Shown here: positions 1-6,358 of the stretch, piece by piece
Layout: every line of letters starts with the position of its first letter
Position numbering within the stretch: the first letter of the stretch is position 1
Assembly (NCBI GenBank): GCA_007133875.1
Contig: SLLW01000327.1
Span: 1-9,560, forward strand
Source of the DNA: Balneolales bacterium
GTDB lineage: Bacteria; Bacteroidota; Rhodothermia; Balneolales; Natronogracilivirgulaceae
Direction: 5' to 3'
Length of the DNA stretch: 9,560 nucleotides
Program-made: the position numbers and the translations under genes
The notes under the pieces: generated by a model
What the model saw: only the letters and a program-made list of their open reading frames with translations
Databases searched by the model: none
What the model was told of the DNA's origin: nothing

Positions 1-1
1 G

Positions 2-466
2 GATGCATTAATTGATGCCCATCCCGATATTGAAGTACCTGATGTCGTGCTCGGCAAGTTCCAGGAGGCTCTTGTGGACCGGTTAAAGCAGCAACAGCAG
101 GGGCAGCCGCTGCCGGACGATTTCGATGAGGAAGCGTACAAAGAGTCCATTAAGGACGATGCTTTGCGCGAAGCTCGCTGGGCATTTATCATTGATGAAT
201 TTGAGAAGAAATACGACGATATTGAGATAACCCCGGAAGATGTTGATGAACGTCTTGCCACCGAAGCGGCACGATACGGACTTCCCGCTGAAATGGTGAA
301 AAACTTCTACGCACAATCGGGAGACCAGCTTGAAACCCTGCGCCGGAATATCCGGACAGATAAACTTTTTGACCGGATTGTGAACGAAGTAACACTGAAC
401 GAGCTTTCTAAAGAGGCGTATCAGGAAAAAAAGAAAAAAGAACGTAACGATAAGAGCGATTCATGA
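2..466 (+). CDS. tig: Trigger factor, C-terminal part (5' end outside the window)
   Basis: Ribosome-associated chaperone and peptidyl-prolyl isomerase that protects nascent chains in the cytoplasm. Only the last 154 codons are present. The frame is already open at base 2, so the GTG at 47 is internal (valine) and not a start. The visible part begins [19 protein letters not shown], which resembles the trigger-factor C-terminal arm where a short 'vP..lv' motif precedes long charged helices, followed by a Gln-rich run and Glu/Lys-rich helices. The PPIase and ribosome-binding domains lie upstream. The C-terminus is a Lys/Glu-rich tail encoded by an A-rich tract (about 426-439). The stop TGA overlaps the clpP ATG (ATGA, 463-466), which suggests translational coupling. 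The tig-clpP-clpX order is a classical conserved arrangement and is strong support, because the C-terminal domain alone is poorly conserved. Confidence 0.88.
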   Translation, partial: DALIDAHPDIEVPDVVLGKFQEALVDRLKQQQQGQPLPDDFDEEAYKESIKDDALREARWAFIIDEFEKKYDDIEITPEDVDERLATEAARYGLPAEMVKNFYAQSGDQLETLRRNIRTDKLFDRIVNEVTLNELSKEAYQEKKKKERNDKSDS

Positions 467-1113
467 ATCACTGGAAACAACCCATCATCGACGAAGAAAG
501 CTTTGGCGGCGTACAGCCCCAGAACAGCCTCATCCCCATGGTCATTGAAACCACCAACCGGGGGGAGCGGGCATTTGATATTTACTCCCGTCTGCTGAAA
601 GACCGGATCATCATTCTCGGTACTCCGATCAATGATGCCGTTGCCAGCAGTATTGTGGCACAAATGCTGTTCCTGGAGTCGGATGATCCTGATAAGGATA
701 TCCATCTCTATATCAACAGTCCGGGTGGTGTGGTATCATCCGGCCTGGCGATTTACGATACCATGCAGCATATCCGGAGTGATGTCGCCACCATATGTAT
801 GGGAATGGCTGCATCTATGGGTGCCGTGCTGCTGGCATCGGGTACCAAAGGAAAGCGTTCCGTGCTGCCCCATTCACGTGTTATGATCCACCAGCCGCTG
901 GGCGGAACGCAGGGTCAGGCAAGTGATATCGAAATTGAGGCCCGGGAGATTATCCGGATCAAACAGACGTTGAGCGAAATAATTGCTAAACATTCTGATA
1001 AAAAGACCGATGAAATCATTAAGGATTCCGATCGGAACAAATGGATGGACGCCAAAGAGTCTTTGGATTATGGCCTGGTAGATAAAATACTGGAGCGCCC
1101 AGCCGTTAAATAA
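463..1113 (+). CDS. clpP: ATP-dependent Clp protease proteolytic subunit
   Basis: Serine protease subunit that forms the barrel degrading proteins fed by ClpX or ClpA/C. The length of 216 aa is typical. The nucleophile is Ser118 in GMAASMGA and the base is His143 in MIHQPLGG. Their spacing of 25 residues equals that of E. coli Ser97/His122. The hydrophobic stretch HLYINSPGG (81-89) forms the oxyanion-side strand. The position matching E. coli Asp171, 49 residues after the His, is Asn192 (codon AAC, 1036-1038), in [10 protein letters not shown] where most ClpPs have an RD(x)F/W sequence. The remaining C-terminal motif YGLVDKIL is normal. The start overlaps the tig stop by 4 bases, and clpX begins 27 bp after the end. 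The identity is not in doubt. Whether Asn192 lowers activity cannot be told from the sequence. Confidence 0.97.
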   Translation: MNHWKQPIIDEESFGGVQPQNSLIPMVIETTNRGERAFDIYSRLLKDRIIILGTPINDAVASSIVAQMLFLESDDPDKDIHLYINSPGGVVSSGLAIYDTMQHIRSDVATICMGMAASMGAVLLASGTKGKRSVLPHSRVMIHQPLGGTQGQASDIEIEAREIIRIKQTLSEIIAKHSDKKTDEIIKDSDRNKWMDAKESLDYGLVDKILERPAVK

Positions 1114-1140
1114 TCATACAGCAATGCAAAGCCCGGTAAT

Positions 1141-2382
1141 ATGAGTGACGAAGAGAAAAAAATACGCTGTTCTTTTTGCGGACGGTCAAGCCACGAAGTA
1201 AGCAGTATGGTGGCCGGACCCAGTGTCTATATCTGTGACCAGTGTATCACCGATGCCTCGGGTATCGTTAAAAACGATCTCTCTCAAGAGAAAAAGATCG
1301 AGCAGGATTTCCGCAGTGATCTCAAGCCTGTGGAGATCAAAGCCTATCTCGATGAATATGTCATTGATCAGGACGAGGCTAAAAAGACCCTTTCCGTAGC
1401 GGTGTACAATCACTATAAACGGATTGCAAATCCGCAATTCGATGACGATGACTCCGAAATTGAAAAAAGCAATATCGTGCTGCTGGGGCCGACCGGGTCG
1501 GGCAAGACATTACTGGCACGAACCCTTGCGGGTATTATCGATGTGCCGTTCAGCATCGCTGATGCCACAGCCCTTACCGAAGCGGGTTATGTGGGCGAAG
1601 ATGTGGAGAGCATTCTCTCAAACCTGCTTCAGGCTGCCGACTACGATGTAGCGCGTGCAGAGCGGGGAATTGTCTATATCGATGAAGTTGATAAAGTGGC
1701 ACGTCGCGGCGATAACCCTTCCATTACCCGGGATGTCTCCGGCGAAGGAGTGCAGCAAGCCCTTCTTAAAATCCTGGAAGGCACCAGCGCCAATGTGCCG
1801 CCCAAAGGCGGACGTAAACATCCGGAACAGAGCTTTATCACGATCAACACCAAAAACATTCTGTTCGTGTGCGGCGGAGCCTTTGAAGGGCTCAATGAGA
1901 TCATTTCCCGGAGGCTTTCATCCAGCAGTATGGGATTTACTGCCAACCACATGGACAAATTTGACAAGGATGATCCGCAGATTTTCACCCATGTGGAACC
2001 AGAAGACCTTCAGAAGTACGGACTGATACCCGAACTCATCGGACGTATTCCCATCATCTCCGGATTGGAGGAGCTCTCCGAAGAGGCCATGGTCAATATC
2101 CTGTTGAAACCCAAAAATGCCATTATCAAACAGTACCAGAAACTGTTCCGTATGGAGGGAGTGGAACTGGAGTTTGAGGAGGAGGCTCTTAAAGAGGTAG
2201 TCCGGCTGGCATTGAAACGAAAAACAGGCGCCCGTGGATTGCGATCTATATTGGAGCGGTCTATGCTGGATATCATGTTCACACTGCCGACCATGAAAAA
2301 CATCGAACGTTGCATCATTACCAAAGATACCATCGTTTCGTCCGCACCACCCATTTATAAAAAGCGGAAAGTATCGGCGTAA
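1141..2382 (+). CDS. clpX: ClpX, ATP-dependent unfoldase of the ClpXP protease
   Basis: AAA+ hexameric unfoldase that recognises tagged or native substrates and threads them into ClpP. The protein is 413 aa, close to the usual 410-430. The N-terminal zinc-binding domain has four cysteines (C10, C13, C32, C35). Walker A is GPTGSGKT (116-123). The pore loop GYVG is at 149-152. Walker B is IVYIDE (177-182). The RKH loop is at 225-227, and the IGR arginine-finger region is at 300-302. Sensor 2 is GARGLRS (363-369). The ClpP-docking tripeptide, IGF in E. coli, appears to be MGF at 264-266. All catalytic residues are intact. The gene follows clpP by 27 bp and is probably co-transcribed with tig and clpP. 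No Shine-Dalgarno sequence is evident before the ATG. Confidence 0.98.
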   Translation: MSDEEKKIRCSFCGRSSHEVSSMVAGPSVYICDQCITDASGIVKNDLSQEKKIEQDFRSDLKPVEIKAYLDEYVIDQDEAKKTLSVAVYNHYKRIANPQFDDDDSEIEKSNIVLLGPTGSGKTLLARTLAGIIDVPFSIADATALTEAGYVGEDVESILSNLLQAADYDVARAERGIVYIDEVDKVARRGDNPSITRDVSGEGVQQALLKILEGTSANVPPKGGRKHPEQSFITINTKNILFVCGGAFEGLNEIISRRLSSSSMGFTANHMDKFDKDDPQIFTHVEPEDLQKYGLIPELIGRIPIISGLEELSEEAMVNILLKPKNAIIKQYQKLFRMEGVELEFEEEALKEVVRLALKRKTGARGLRSILERSMLDIMFTLPTMKNIERCIITKDTIVSSAPPIYKKRKVSA

Positions 2383-2420
2383 GTCCCTCAATCGGGGTAT
2401 TATCAAGATCGTCCAGTTGT

Positions 2421-2433
2421 CCCGTTGCACGGG
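2421..2433 (+). other. Short GC-rich hairpin downstream of clpX
   Basis: CCCGT-TGC-ACGGG forms a perfect 5-bp stem with a 3-base loop about 38 bp after the clpX stop. It is not followed by a T tract, so it is not a classical intrinsic terminator. It could weakly help to end or protect the tig-clpP-clpX transcript, or be chance. The rest of 2383-2490 shows nothing else recognisable. Confidence 0.2.
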
Positions 2434-2504
2434 GTACGGCAGATTCCCGTTCTTTCGGCAGGTTTACGGGTATCCGCACGAAATAGCGTTTGTCATATAT
2501 TCGT

Positions 2505-2510
2505 TATAAT
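2505..2510 (+). promoter_or_regulatory. Possible -10 box for the histidine kinase gene
   Basis: A perfect TATAAT lies 63 bp upstream of the preferred kinase start (ATG at 2574). No TTGACA-like box sits 16-18 bp upstream. The nearest candidate, TTGTCA at 2490-2495, is only 9 bp away. A TTTG at 2489-2492 is about 19 bp before TACGGATG (2512-2519), which is a poor fit to the Bacteroidota TTTG/TAnnTTTG promoter. A promoter in this gap is plausible because the kinase is about 190 bp from clpX, but the exact elements are uncertain. Confidence 0.25.
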
Positions 2511-2573
2511 GTACGGATGTGCTGCGGTAAACAGAGCCTGTGCCGGAGCAACGAACTCTATATTATAAACGCC

Positions 2574-3923
2574 ATGTTTTTTAAAAGTACCTCGAACCGG
2601 ATAAAAGGCACACTTGTCTTCTTTCTGGTCATCACCGCGATTGGATCGTTTGTTTATACCCAGTACCTGATCGGAAAAATTCGCGAAAAAGAGCGATCCG
2701 GGGTGGAGCTTTGGGCCAGAGCCATGGAGTATAACAGCAAGCCTCATTACCAGGAGACCCGCAACGAACTTGAGCGGATTATGTCCGAGATTTCGATCAT
2801 GGAAATGATCGGGGAGCGAACCCGGAATCGCTGGATTTCTGCCCTTCAGCGTGCCGAATCGGATCTCTCGAACTCCTCTCTTGATTTTGTAGCATCAGAG
2901 TTGATCATCAAAAACCGGTTTGAGATCCCGTCGGTGGTTGTTGATGAAGATCTGGAAATTCTGCATTCGCGTAATACCGGAAATCGGACCCTTGACGAGG
3001 ATATTATTACAGAATATGCATCGCTGAATGAGCCCATCCGCATTGAACTGGGTGCCGGTGATATGGTGCAGGAGCAGTATGTCTATTATGGTGACAGCGG
3101 GATTATTCGCACGTTGAAGTATTTTCCCTATATACAGTTCGGCCTGCTGGCCCTCTTTCTCGGAATGGGGTACCTGAGTTTGAGCAGTATCAAACGTACC
3201 GAGCAGTCGAATCTCTGGGTTGGAATGGCCAGGGAGGCGGCCCACCAGCTTGGAACACCGCTTTCCAGCCTGTACGGATGGGTTGAATTGCTCAAGGAAG
3301 CGAACAATGACAAGGAAACCCTGAATATCGCTCATGAGATATCAAGTGATCTGCAACGGGTGCAGACCGTTACGGAGCGTTTCAACAAAATCGGATCGAT
3401 TCCGGAATTGAAACCCCGGAGAGTGGGCCCGATTATAAGGCATGTATTAGAGTATCTGGAGAAGCGAATGCCTCAATTGGGCAAGCATGTAACGTTGAGC
3501 ATGGACATTCGGTCGGACAAACGTATTCCAATAAACCAGGAGCTGTTTGCCTGGGCGCTTGAGAACCTGCTGAAAAACTCACTCGATGCAATTGATAAGA
3601 ACAGTTCCGATGCGAGTGTTCATGTGGAGGCTCATGAGCATCATGGATATTATGTGATCGATATCACCGATACCGGCAAGGGAGTCGAGAAAAAATATCG
3701 CAGTGAAATTTTCAATCCCGGATTCAGCACGAAGAAAAGAGGATGGGGCCTGGGATTGAGCCTGACCCGGCGTATTGTTGAGGAATACCACAAGGGCAAG
3801 ATTTTTGTCCATAAATCGGTTCCCGGTGAAGGAACGACATTTCGGATGATGTTTCGGATGGCACCACTAAATGATGTGAAAAATGGTCATTCCGAACCAG
3901 AAACAGAAGAGAAACACGCTTAG
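2574..3923 (+). CDS. Membrane-bound sensor histidine kinase
   Basis: Two-component sensor kinase that autophosphorylates a His in response to an unknown signal. From the ATG at 2574 it is 449 aa. Membrane helix 1 spans about 11-33 and helix 2 about 183-205. The roughly 150-residue segment between them is probably extracytoplasmic and matches no sensor domain I recognise. The H box is EAAHQLGTPL with phospho-acceptor His224. The N box is ENLLKNSLDA (Asn331/335). The G1 box is DTGKG (366-370), the F box begins at Phe380, the G2 box is GWGLGL (390-395), and the G3 box is GEGTTF (418-423). No residue of the catalytic domain is missing. The frame stays open upstream to a TTG at 2490, but the ATG places the first helix normally near the N-terminus and the extra 28 residues look unlike coding sequence. 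No response regulator is adjacent. The gene ends 2 bp from the convergent sigma gene. Confidence 0.9.
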   Translation: MFFKSTSNRIKGTLVFFLVITAIGSFVYTQYLIGKIREKERSGVELWARAMEYNSKPHYQETRNELERIMSEISIMEMIGERTRNRWISALQRAESDLSNSSLDFVASELIIKNRFEIPSVVVDEDLEILHSRNTGNRTLDEDIITEYASLNEPIRIELGAGDMVQEQYVYYGDSGIIRTLKYFPYIQFGLLALFLGMGYLSLSSIKRTEQSNLWVGMAREAAHQLGTPLSSLYGWVELLKEANNDKETLNIAHEISSDLQRVQTVTERFNKIGSIPELKPRRVGPIIRHVLEYLEKRMPQLGKHVTLSMDIRSDKRIPINQELFAWALENLLKNSLDAIDKNSSDASVHVEAHEHHGYYVIDITDTGKGVEKKYRSEIFNPGFSTKKRGWGLGLSLTRRIVEEYHKGKIFVHKSVPGEGTTFRMMFRMAPLNDVKNGHSEPETEEKHA

Positions 3924-3925
3924 GT

Positions 3926-4501
3926 TTAATCCTTTCCGAACCCGCGCCTGGATGCGTAATCGGAGAGTTCCGCCTTTAACAGGTTCCTGCCCCGATGGAG
4001 CCGCGACCGGATGGTGCCGATCGGTACATCCAGCATATTTGCAATTTCTTCATAAGAAAAAGACTCAACATCACAGAGCAAAACAACCGTTCGGAAATCC
4101 TCCGGCAACCGGCTCAACGCTGTCGAAATATCATCATCCATCATTGCACCGAACATGGTTGACTCCAGGTCGGTGGTATTGGACTGCTCACTGCGGATGG
4201 TCTCATAGAAGGGCTCGATCTCGTCGTAATCGACCCTGGCCGGTCTTTTAGATTCTTTCCTGTAGTTGTTTATGTAGGAGTTCTTAAGAATTCGAAACAA
4301 CCAACCTTTGGCATTTGTCCCCTTCTCGTAACTGCTGAAAAAGCGGAAAGCCTTGACAATCGTATCCTGAACCAGGTCTTCCGCATCATTTTCATTCGCA
4401 GTAAGCTTCAGGGCAAAATTGTATACGGCATCCAGGTGAGGAAGCATTTCCTCGTTAAAGTCTTGTTGTTTCTGGGTTTCCTCCCTCGTCAATCTGTCCA
4501 T
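3926..4501 (-). CDS. ECF-family sigma factor, SigR/SigH-like
   Basis: Alternative sigma factor that directs RNA polymerase to a stress regulon. It is 191 aa, with sigma region 2 at about 16-86 and region 4 at about 125-178 joined by an acidic linker (about 91-124). There is no region 1 or 3, as is typical of ECF factors. Region 2 carries DAEDLVQDTIVKAFR and GTNAKGWLFRILKNSYIN. The latter closely resembles the actinobacterial thiol-stress factors SigR/SigH. The region 4 helix-turn-helix is SYEEIANMLDVPIGTIRSRL (149-168). SigR-type factors are normally paired with a zinc anti-sigma factor gene just downstream. Here the downstream neighbour is the convergent histidine kinase, 2 bp away, so no cognate anti-sigma is encoded beside it. 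The upstream leader carries a matching ECF promoter motif (4636-4664), which suggests autoregulation. Confidence 0.93.
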   Translation of the reverse strand: MDRLTREETQKQQDFNEEMLPHLDAVYNFALKLTANENDAEDLVQDTIVKAFRFFSSYEKGTNAKGWLFRILKNSYINNYRKESKRPARVDYDEIEPFYETIRSEQSNTTDLESTMFGAMMDDDISTALSRLPEDFRTVVLLCDVESFSYEEIANMLDVPIGTIRSRLHRGRNLLKAELSDYASRRGFGKD

Positions 4502-4635
4502 TAAAGACCAATCATTTAAATGAGATCACGGTTGAATGGTGATGGGATCGATCGAACAAAAAATGAAGCAACGATGGTTTCTGACAGATGGGTTATTTCT
4601 GTGCCGGCCTGTTCATTTTCTCGGTCCCTCTTATT

Positions 4636-4664
4636 TGCAACTGCTGTAATATACACAGGTTCCC
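4636..4664 (-). promoter_or_regulatory. Candidate SigR/SigH-type ECF promoter upstream of the sigma gene
   Basis: Read on the minus strand, GGGAAC (4664-4659) is followed after 17 bases by GTTGCA (4641-4636). The known SigR/SigH consensus is GGAAT or GGAAC at -35 and GTT at -10, with 16-18 bp between. The motif points toward the ECF sigma gene, whose ATG lies at 4501, leaving a leader of about 130 nt. The match of motif, spacing, orientation and sigma subtype supports an autoregulatory promoter. No transcription data are visible, so this remains inference. Confidence 0.5.
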
Positions 4665-4665
4665 G

Positions 4666-4690
4666 TTTTGAATTGTCATGTCATTCAAAA
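4666..4690. promoter_or_regulatory. Perfect 8-bp inverted repeat abutting the ECF -35 box
   Basis: TTTTGAAT (4666-4673) and ATTCAAAA (4683-4690) are exact inverse complements separated by 9 bases. The spacer joins into a small direct repeat (TGTCA TGTCA, 4674-4683). On the minus strand the repeat ends one base before the candidate GGGAAC box. In that direction the T-rich arm comes first and the A-rich arm second, opposite to an intrinsic terminator, so a regulator-binding site is the more natural reading. The remaining leader (4502-4635) and the stretch up to 4737 show no convincing gene. Confidence 0.4.
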
Positions 4691-4737
4691 TTGGTGGCTC
4701 CTGAGTAATGATACATAATATCAGATAATTATCCGGG

Positions 4738-5943
4738 TCAGTTATCACTATTTTCGTAAATGTTAACAACAAGCCGGGTGGCATCGGTGAACTGTAAACT
4801 TCTGAAAGCCTGATCGGAGAGCAGTAATCGGTTTTCGGATGTCCGGTCGTTAATCAGCACGAATACACCGCGTCCGTTATCCGGATTTTCAACAAATATA
4901 ATAGTGCCGAGCGAAAGACCCGGATGTGCGGCAGTAAGACTTTCGGGATTATATAAGTCACCACTGGTTGTCGTTGTGCCACGCTTTTCACCGGGGTAGC
5001 GCGATACCTGAATTTGGCTGGTTCCATCGTGGCTCGCCTGAACCTGGTAAGGGTTTCTCCGGGATGTAGTAGCTGCCAGCAACAAGGTTATTTCGTCTCC
5101 GGAACGGACATCACTCACGGACATTCCCGGATTTAGCGCCCTGAAATCGTAGAGGTCCATTCCGTGATATTGAAGCAGTTCCGGTATGGAGTCCTGTTCG
5201 CCAACCCGGTGGCGGACAAACTTGCCCTGAGGGCTGCTTTCCATATCCCACTCAGCTGTGACCGAGGGTGGTGGTGTGGCCCTGCTGCGGATCCTCAGCT
5301 CCTGCCCCACTGCAAGGCCGGTATCTTCAAGCTCGTTGAGCTCCATCAACTCATCTATGCTCATATTGTAACGGGCAGCAATACGATACATCGTATCACC
5401 CGGCCTGACCTCGTAATAGGCGGGTTCGTCCGGGTCGGCAAAGGTGGTGTCATCGGTTGGAACAGTATCACCGGCAACAGGTGCATCATCCGGATCTTGC
5501 CTCTCCGGAGTGGCATCGGCAGAAACGTCGGTCCCGGAAGGGCCCCTGCGCTGTCGAATAATCATGAGTTCCTGGCCTATGGACAGGGCGTCGCTTTCCA
5601 GTCGATTCCATTCCCGGAGATCATCGGGGGAAACATCATAGATTCTTGTGATCCGGAACAGGGTCTGACCCGCTTCCACCTCATGATAGGTGGTGTCGGC
5701 GACCATCTCCATGTCAGAATCGGCATCGTCCGGGGCATCCGGGGTTATATAGAGTTGCTGACCGACACGCAACGTATTATCCGGGAGGTTGTTCCAATTA
5801 CGAAGCTGCTCGATGGTGACATCATATTGTCGTGATATGCTGAACAGGGTCTCGCCGGCACGAACCGTGTGCGTGTGCTGTCCGGATTGTGCCAAAACGT
5901 GAACGGGAAGTAGTAAGAGAAATAATAGCAGAAAGATGCGCAT
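4738..5943 (-). CDS. Secreted LysM-repeat protein with RlpA-like double-psi beta-barrel C-terminus
   Basis: Exported cell-wall protein, probably binding peptidoglycan in the periplasm. It is 401 aa. Residues 1-18 form a signal peptide ending HVLAQ. Three clear LysM domains lie at about 25-66, 86-128 and 176-218, each with the pattern 'GeTl..Is..y.v....l..wN.L' and 'vGQ.L.I'. A degenerate fourth copy is at about 244-288. Acidic Pro/Asp/Thr-rich linkers separate them, notably 131-174. The C-terminus resembles RlpA-type DPBB: TSGDLYNPESLTAAH (326-340) and FVLINDR (361-367) parallel the RlpA motifs 'ta.Ge.yd...lTAAHktLPl' and 'V.InDRGP'. The His (340) and Asp (366) matching residues needed by RlpA lytic transglycosylases are present, but the usual N-terminal GxASWYG motif is not. 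The start is 10 bp after the TPR gene, so the two are probably co-transcribed. LysM is certain; enzymatic activity is inference. Confidence 0.85.
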   Translation of the reverse strand: MRIFLLLFLLLLPVHVLAQSGQHTHTVRAGETLFSISRQYDVTIEQLRNWNNLPDNTLRVGQQLYITPDAPDDADSDMEMVADTTYHEVEAGQTLFRITRIYDVSPDDLREWNRLESDALSIGQELMIIRQRRGPSGTDVSADATPERQDPDDAPVAGDTVPTDDTTFADPDEPAYYEVRPGDTMYRIAARYNMSIDELMELNELEDTGLAVGQELRIRSRATPPPSVTAEWDMESSPQGKFVRHRVGEQDSIPELLQYHGMDLYDFRALNPGMSVSDVRSGDEITLLLAATTSRRNPYQVQASHDGTSQIQVSRYPGEKRGTTTTSGDLYNPESLTAAHPGLSLGTIIFVENPDNGRGVFVLINDRTSENRLLLSDQAFRSLQFTDATRLVVNIYENSDN

Positions 5944-5953
5944 AATCGAAAAA

Positions 5954-6292
5954 TCAAATGTCGTCGGTATTCAATTCATTTTGTGCCTGTTCCAGTTCTG
6001 ATGCGGCGTGGTGGTCCTGGGTTTTCCGTGCTATCGATATACCGGTGATATATGTTTTCATCGCATATTCCGGTTCATCGATTCGTTCATAAAGTTTTCC
6101 AAGATGATAATAGACTCCGATATAATCGGGATCATTGTCACGGATAAACTCAAAATGGGATCGCGCTGTTTGAAGGTCATCCAATTTCAGGTATTCGAGT
6201 GCCAGGGCGAACCGGGAGAAACTGTCGCCCGGATCAGAATTGAGAAATGCCTGAAGTTTTTCTGCTCTTTCCACGTTCATGAGTAAAACCAT
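5954..6292 (-). CDS. Small tetratricopeptide-repeat protein
   Basis: A 112-aa protein of two TPR units, at about 26-55 (ALALEYLKLDDLQTARSHFE) and about 57-88 (YYHLGKLYERIDEPEYAM). The C-terminal helix contains EL..AQNEL. It has no signal peptide or membrane helix, so it is probably a cytoplasmic protein-interaction module. The partner is unknown. It lies between aroC (66 bp upstream) and the LysM gene (10 bp downstream) on the same strand. An ATG at 6280, giving MNVERAEKL and 108 aa, is an equally good start, because neither candidate has a Shine-Dalgarno sequence. Similar short TPR proteins with an N-terminal 'M..ekLq.fL..dP.d.f.ryaLALEy' are common in Bacteroidota relatives. No specific function is supported. 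Confidence 0.8.
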   Translation of the reverse strand: MVLLMNVERAEKLQAFLNSDPGDSFSRFALALEYLKLDDLQTARSHFEFIRDNDPDYIGVYYHLGKLYERIDEPEYAMKTYITGISIARKTQDHHAASELEQAQNELNTDDI

Positions 6293-6358
6293 TAAATGAT
6301 GTTGTTTCTAACGTATGGCACAGGAACGACGTATAAAAAAAGGAATATTTCGGTGTAG

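Noticed and set aside
427..433. In-phase A AAA AAG slippery heptamer near the 3' end of tig, in the -1 relation to the clpP frame
   Set aside because: A -1 shift would enter the clpP frame but meets TAA at 445-447 before the clpP ATG, so no Tig-ClpP fusion can form. The tract is simply part of Lys codons, and the effect on Tig would be trivial.
1918..2430. 170-codon minus-strand open frame opposite the end of clpX
   Set aside because: ClpX is unmistakable on the plus strand. The antisense product has no recognisable motif and no plausible start signal.
2490..2573. 28-residue N-terminal extension of the histidine kinase from a TTG start
   Set aside because: The extension is Cys-rich, resembles no kinase N-terminus, includes the TATAAT candidate, and would push the first membrane helix away from the N-terminus. 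The ATG at 2574 is better.
4520..4708. 62-codon plus-strand open frame in the sigma leader
   Set aside because: It has no ribosome-binding site and no recognisable protein features, and it overlaps the candidate ECF promoter and palindrome. It is most likely chance.
5164..5835. Long (223-codon) open frame on the plus strand opposite the LysM gene
   Set aside because: It is antisense to a clearly coding gene with signal peptide and LysM repeats. The translated product shows no domain, so it is a shadow frame.
6335..6341. Seven-T run (minus strand) after aroC as an intrinsic terminator
   Set aside because: The only stem before it is a 3-bp GAA/TTC pairing, too weak to terminate. aroC and the TPR gene may well be co-transcribed.
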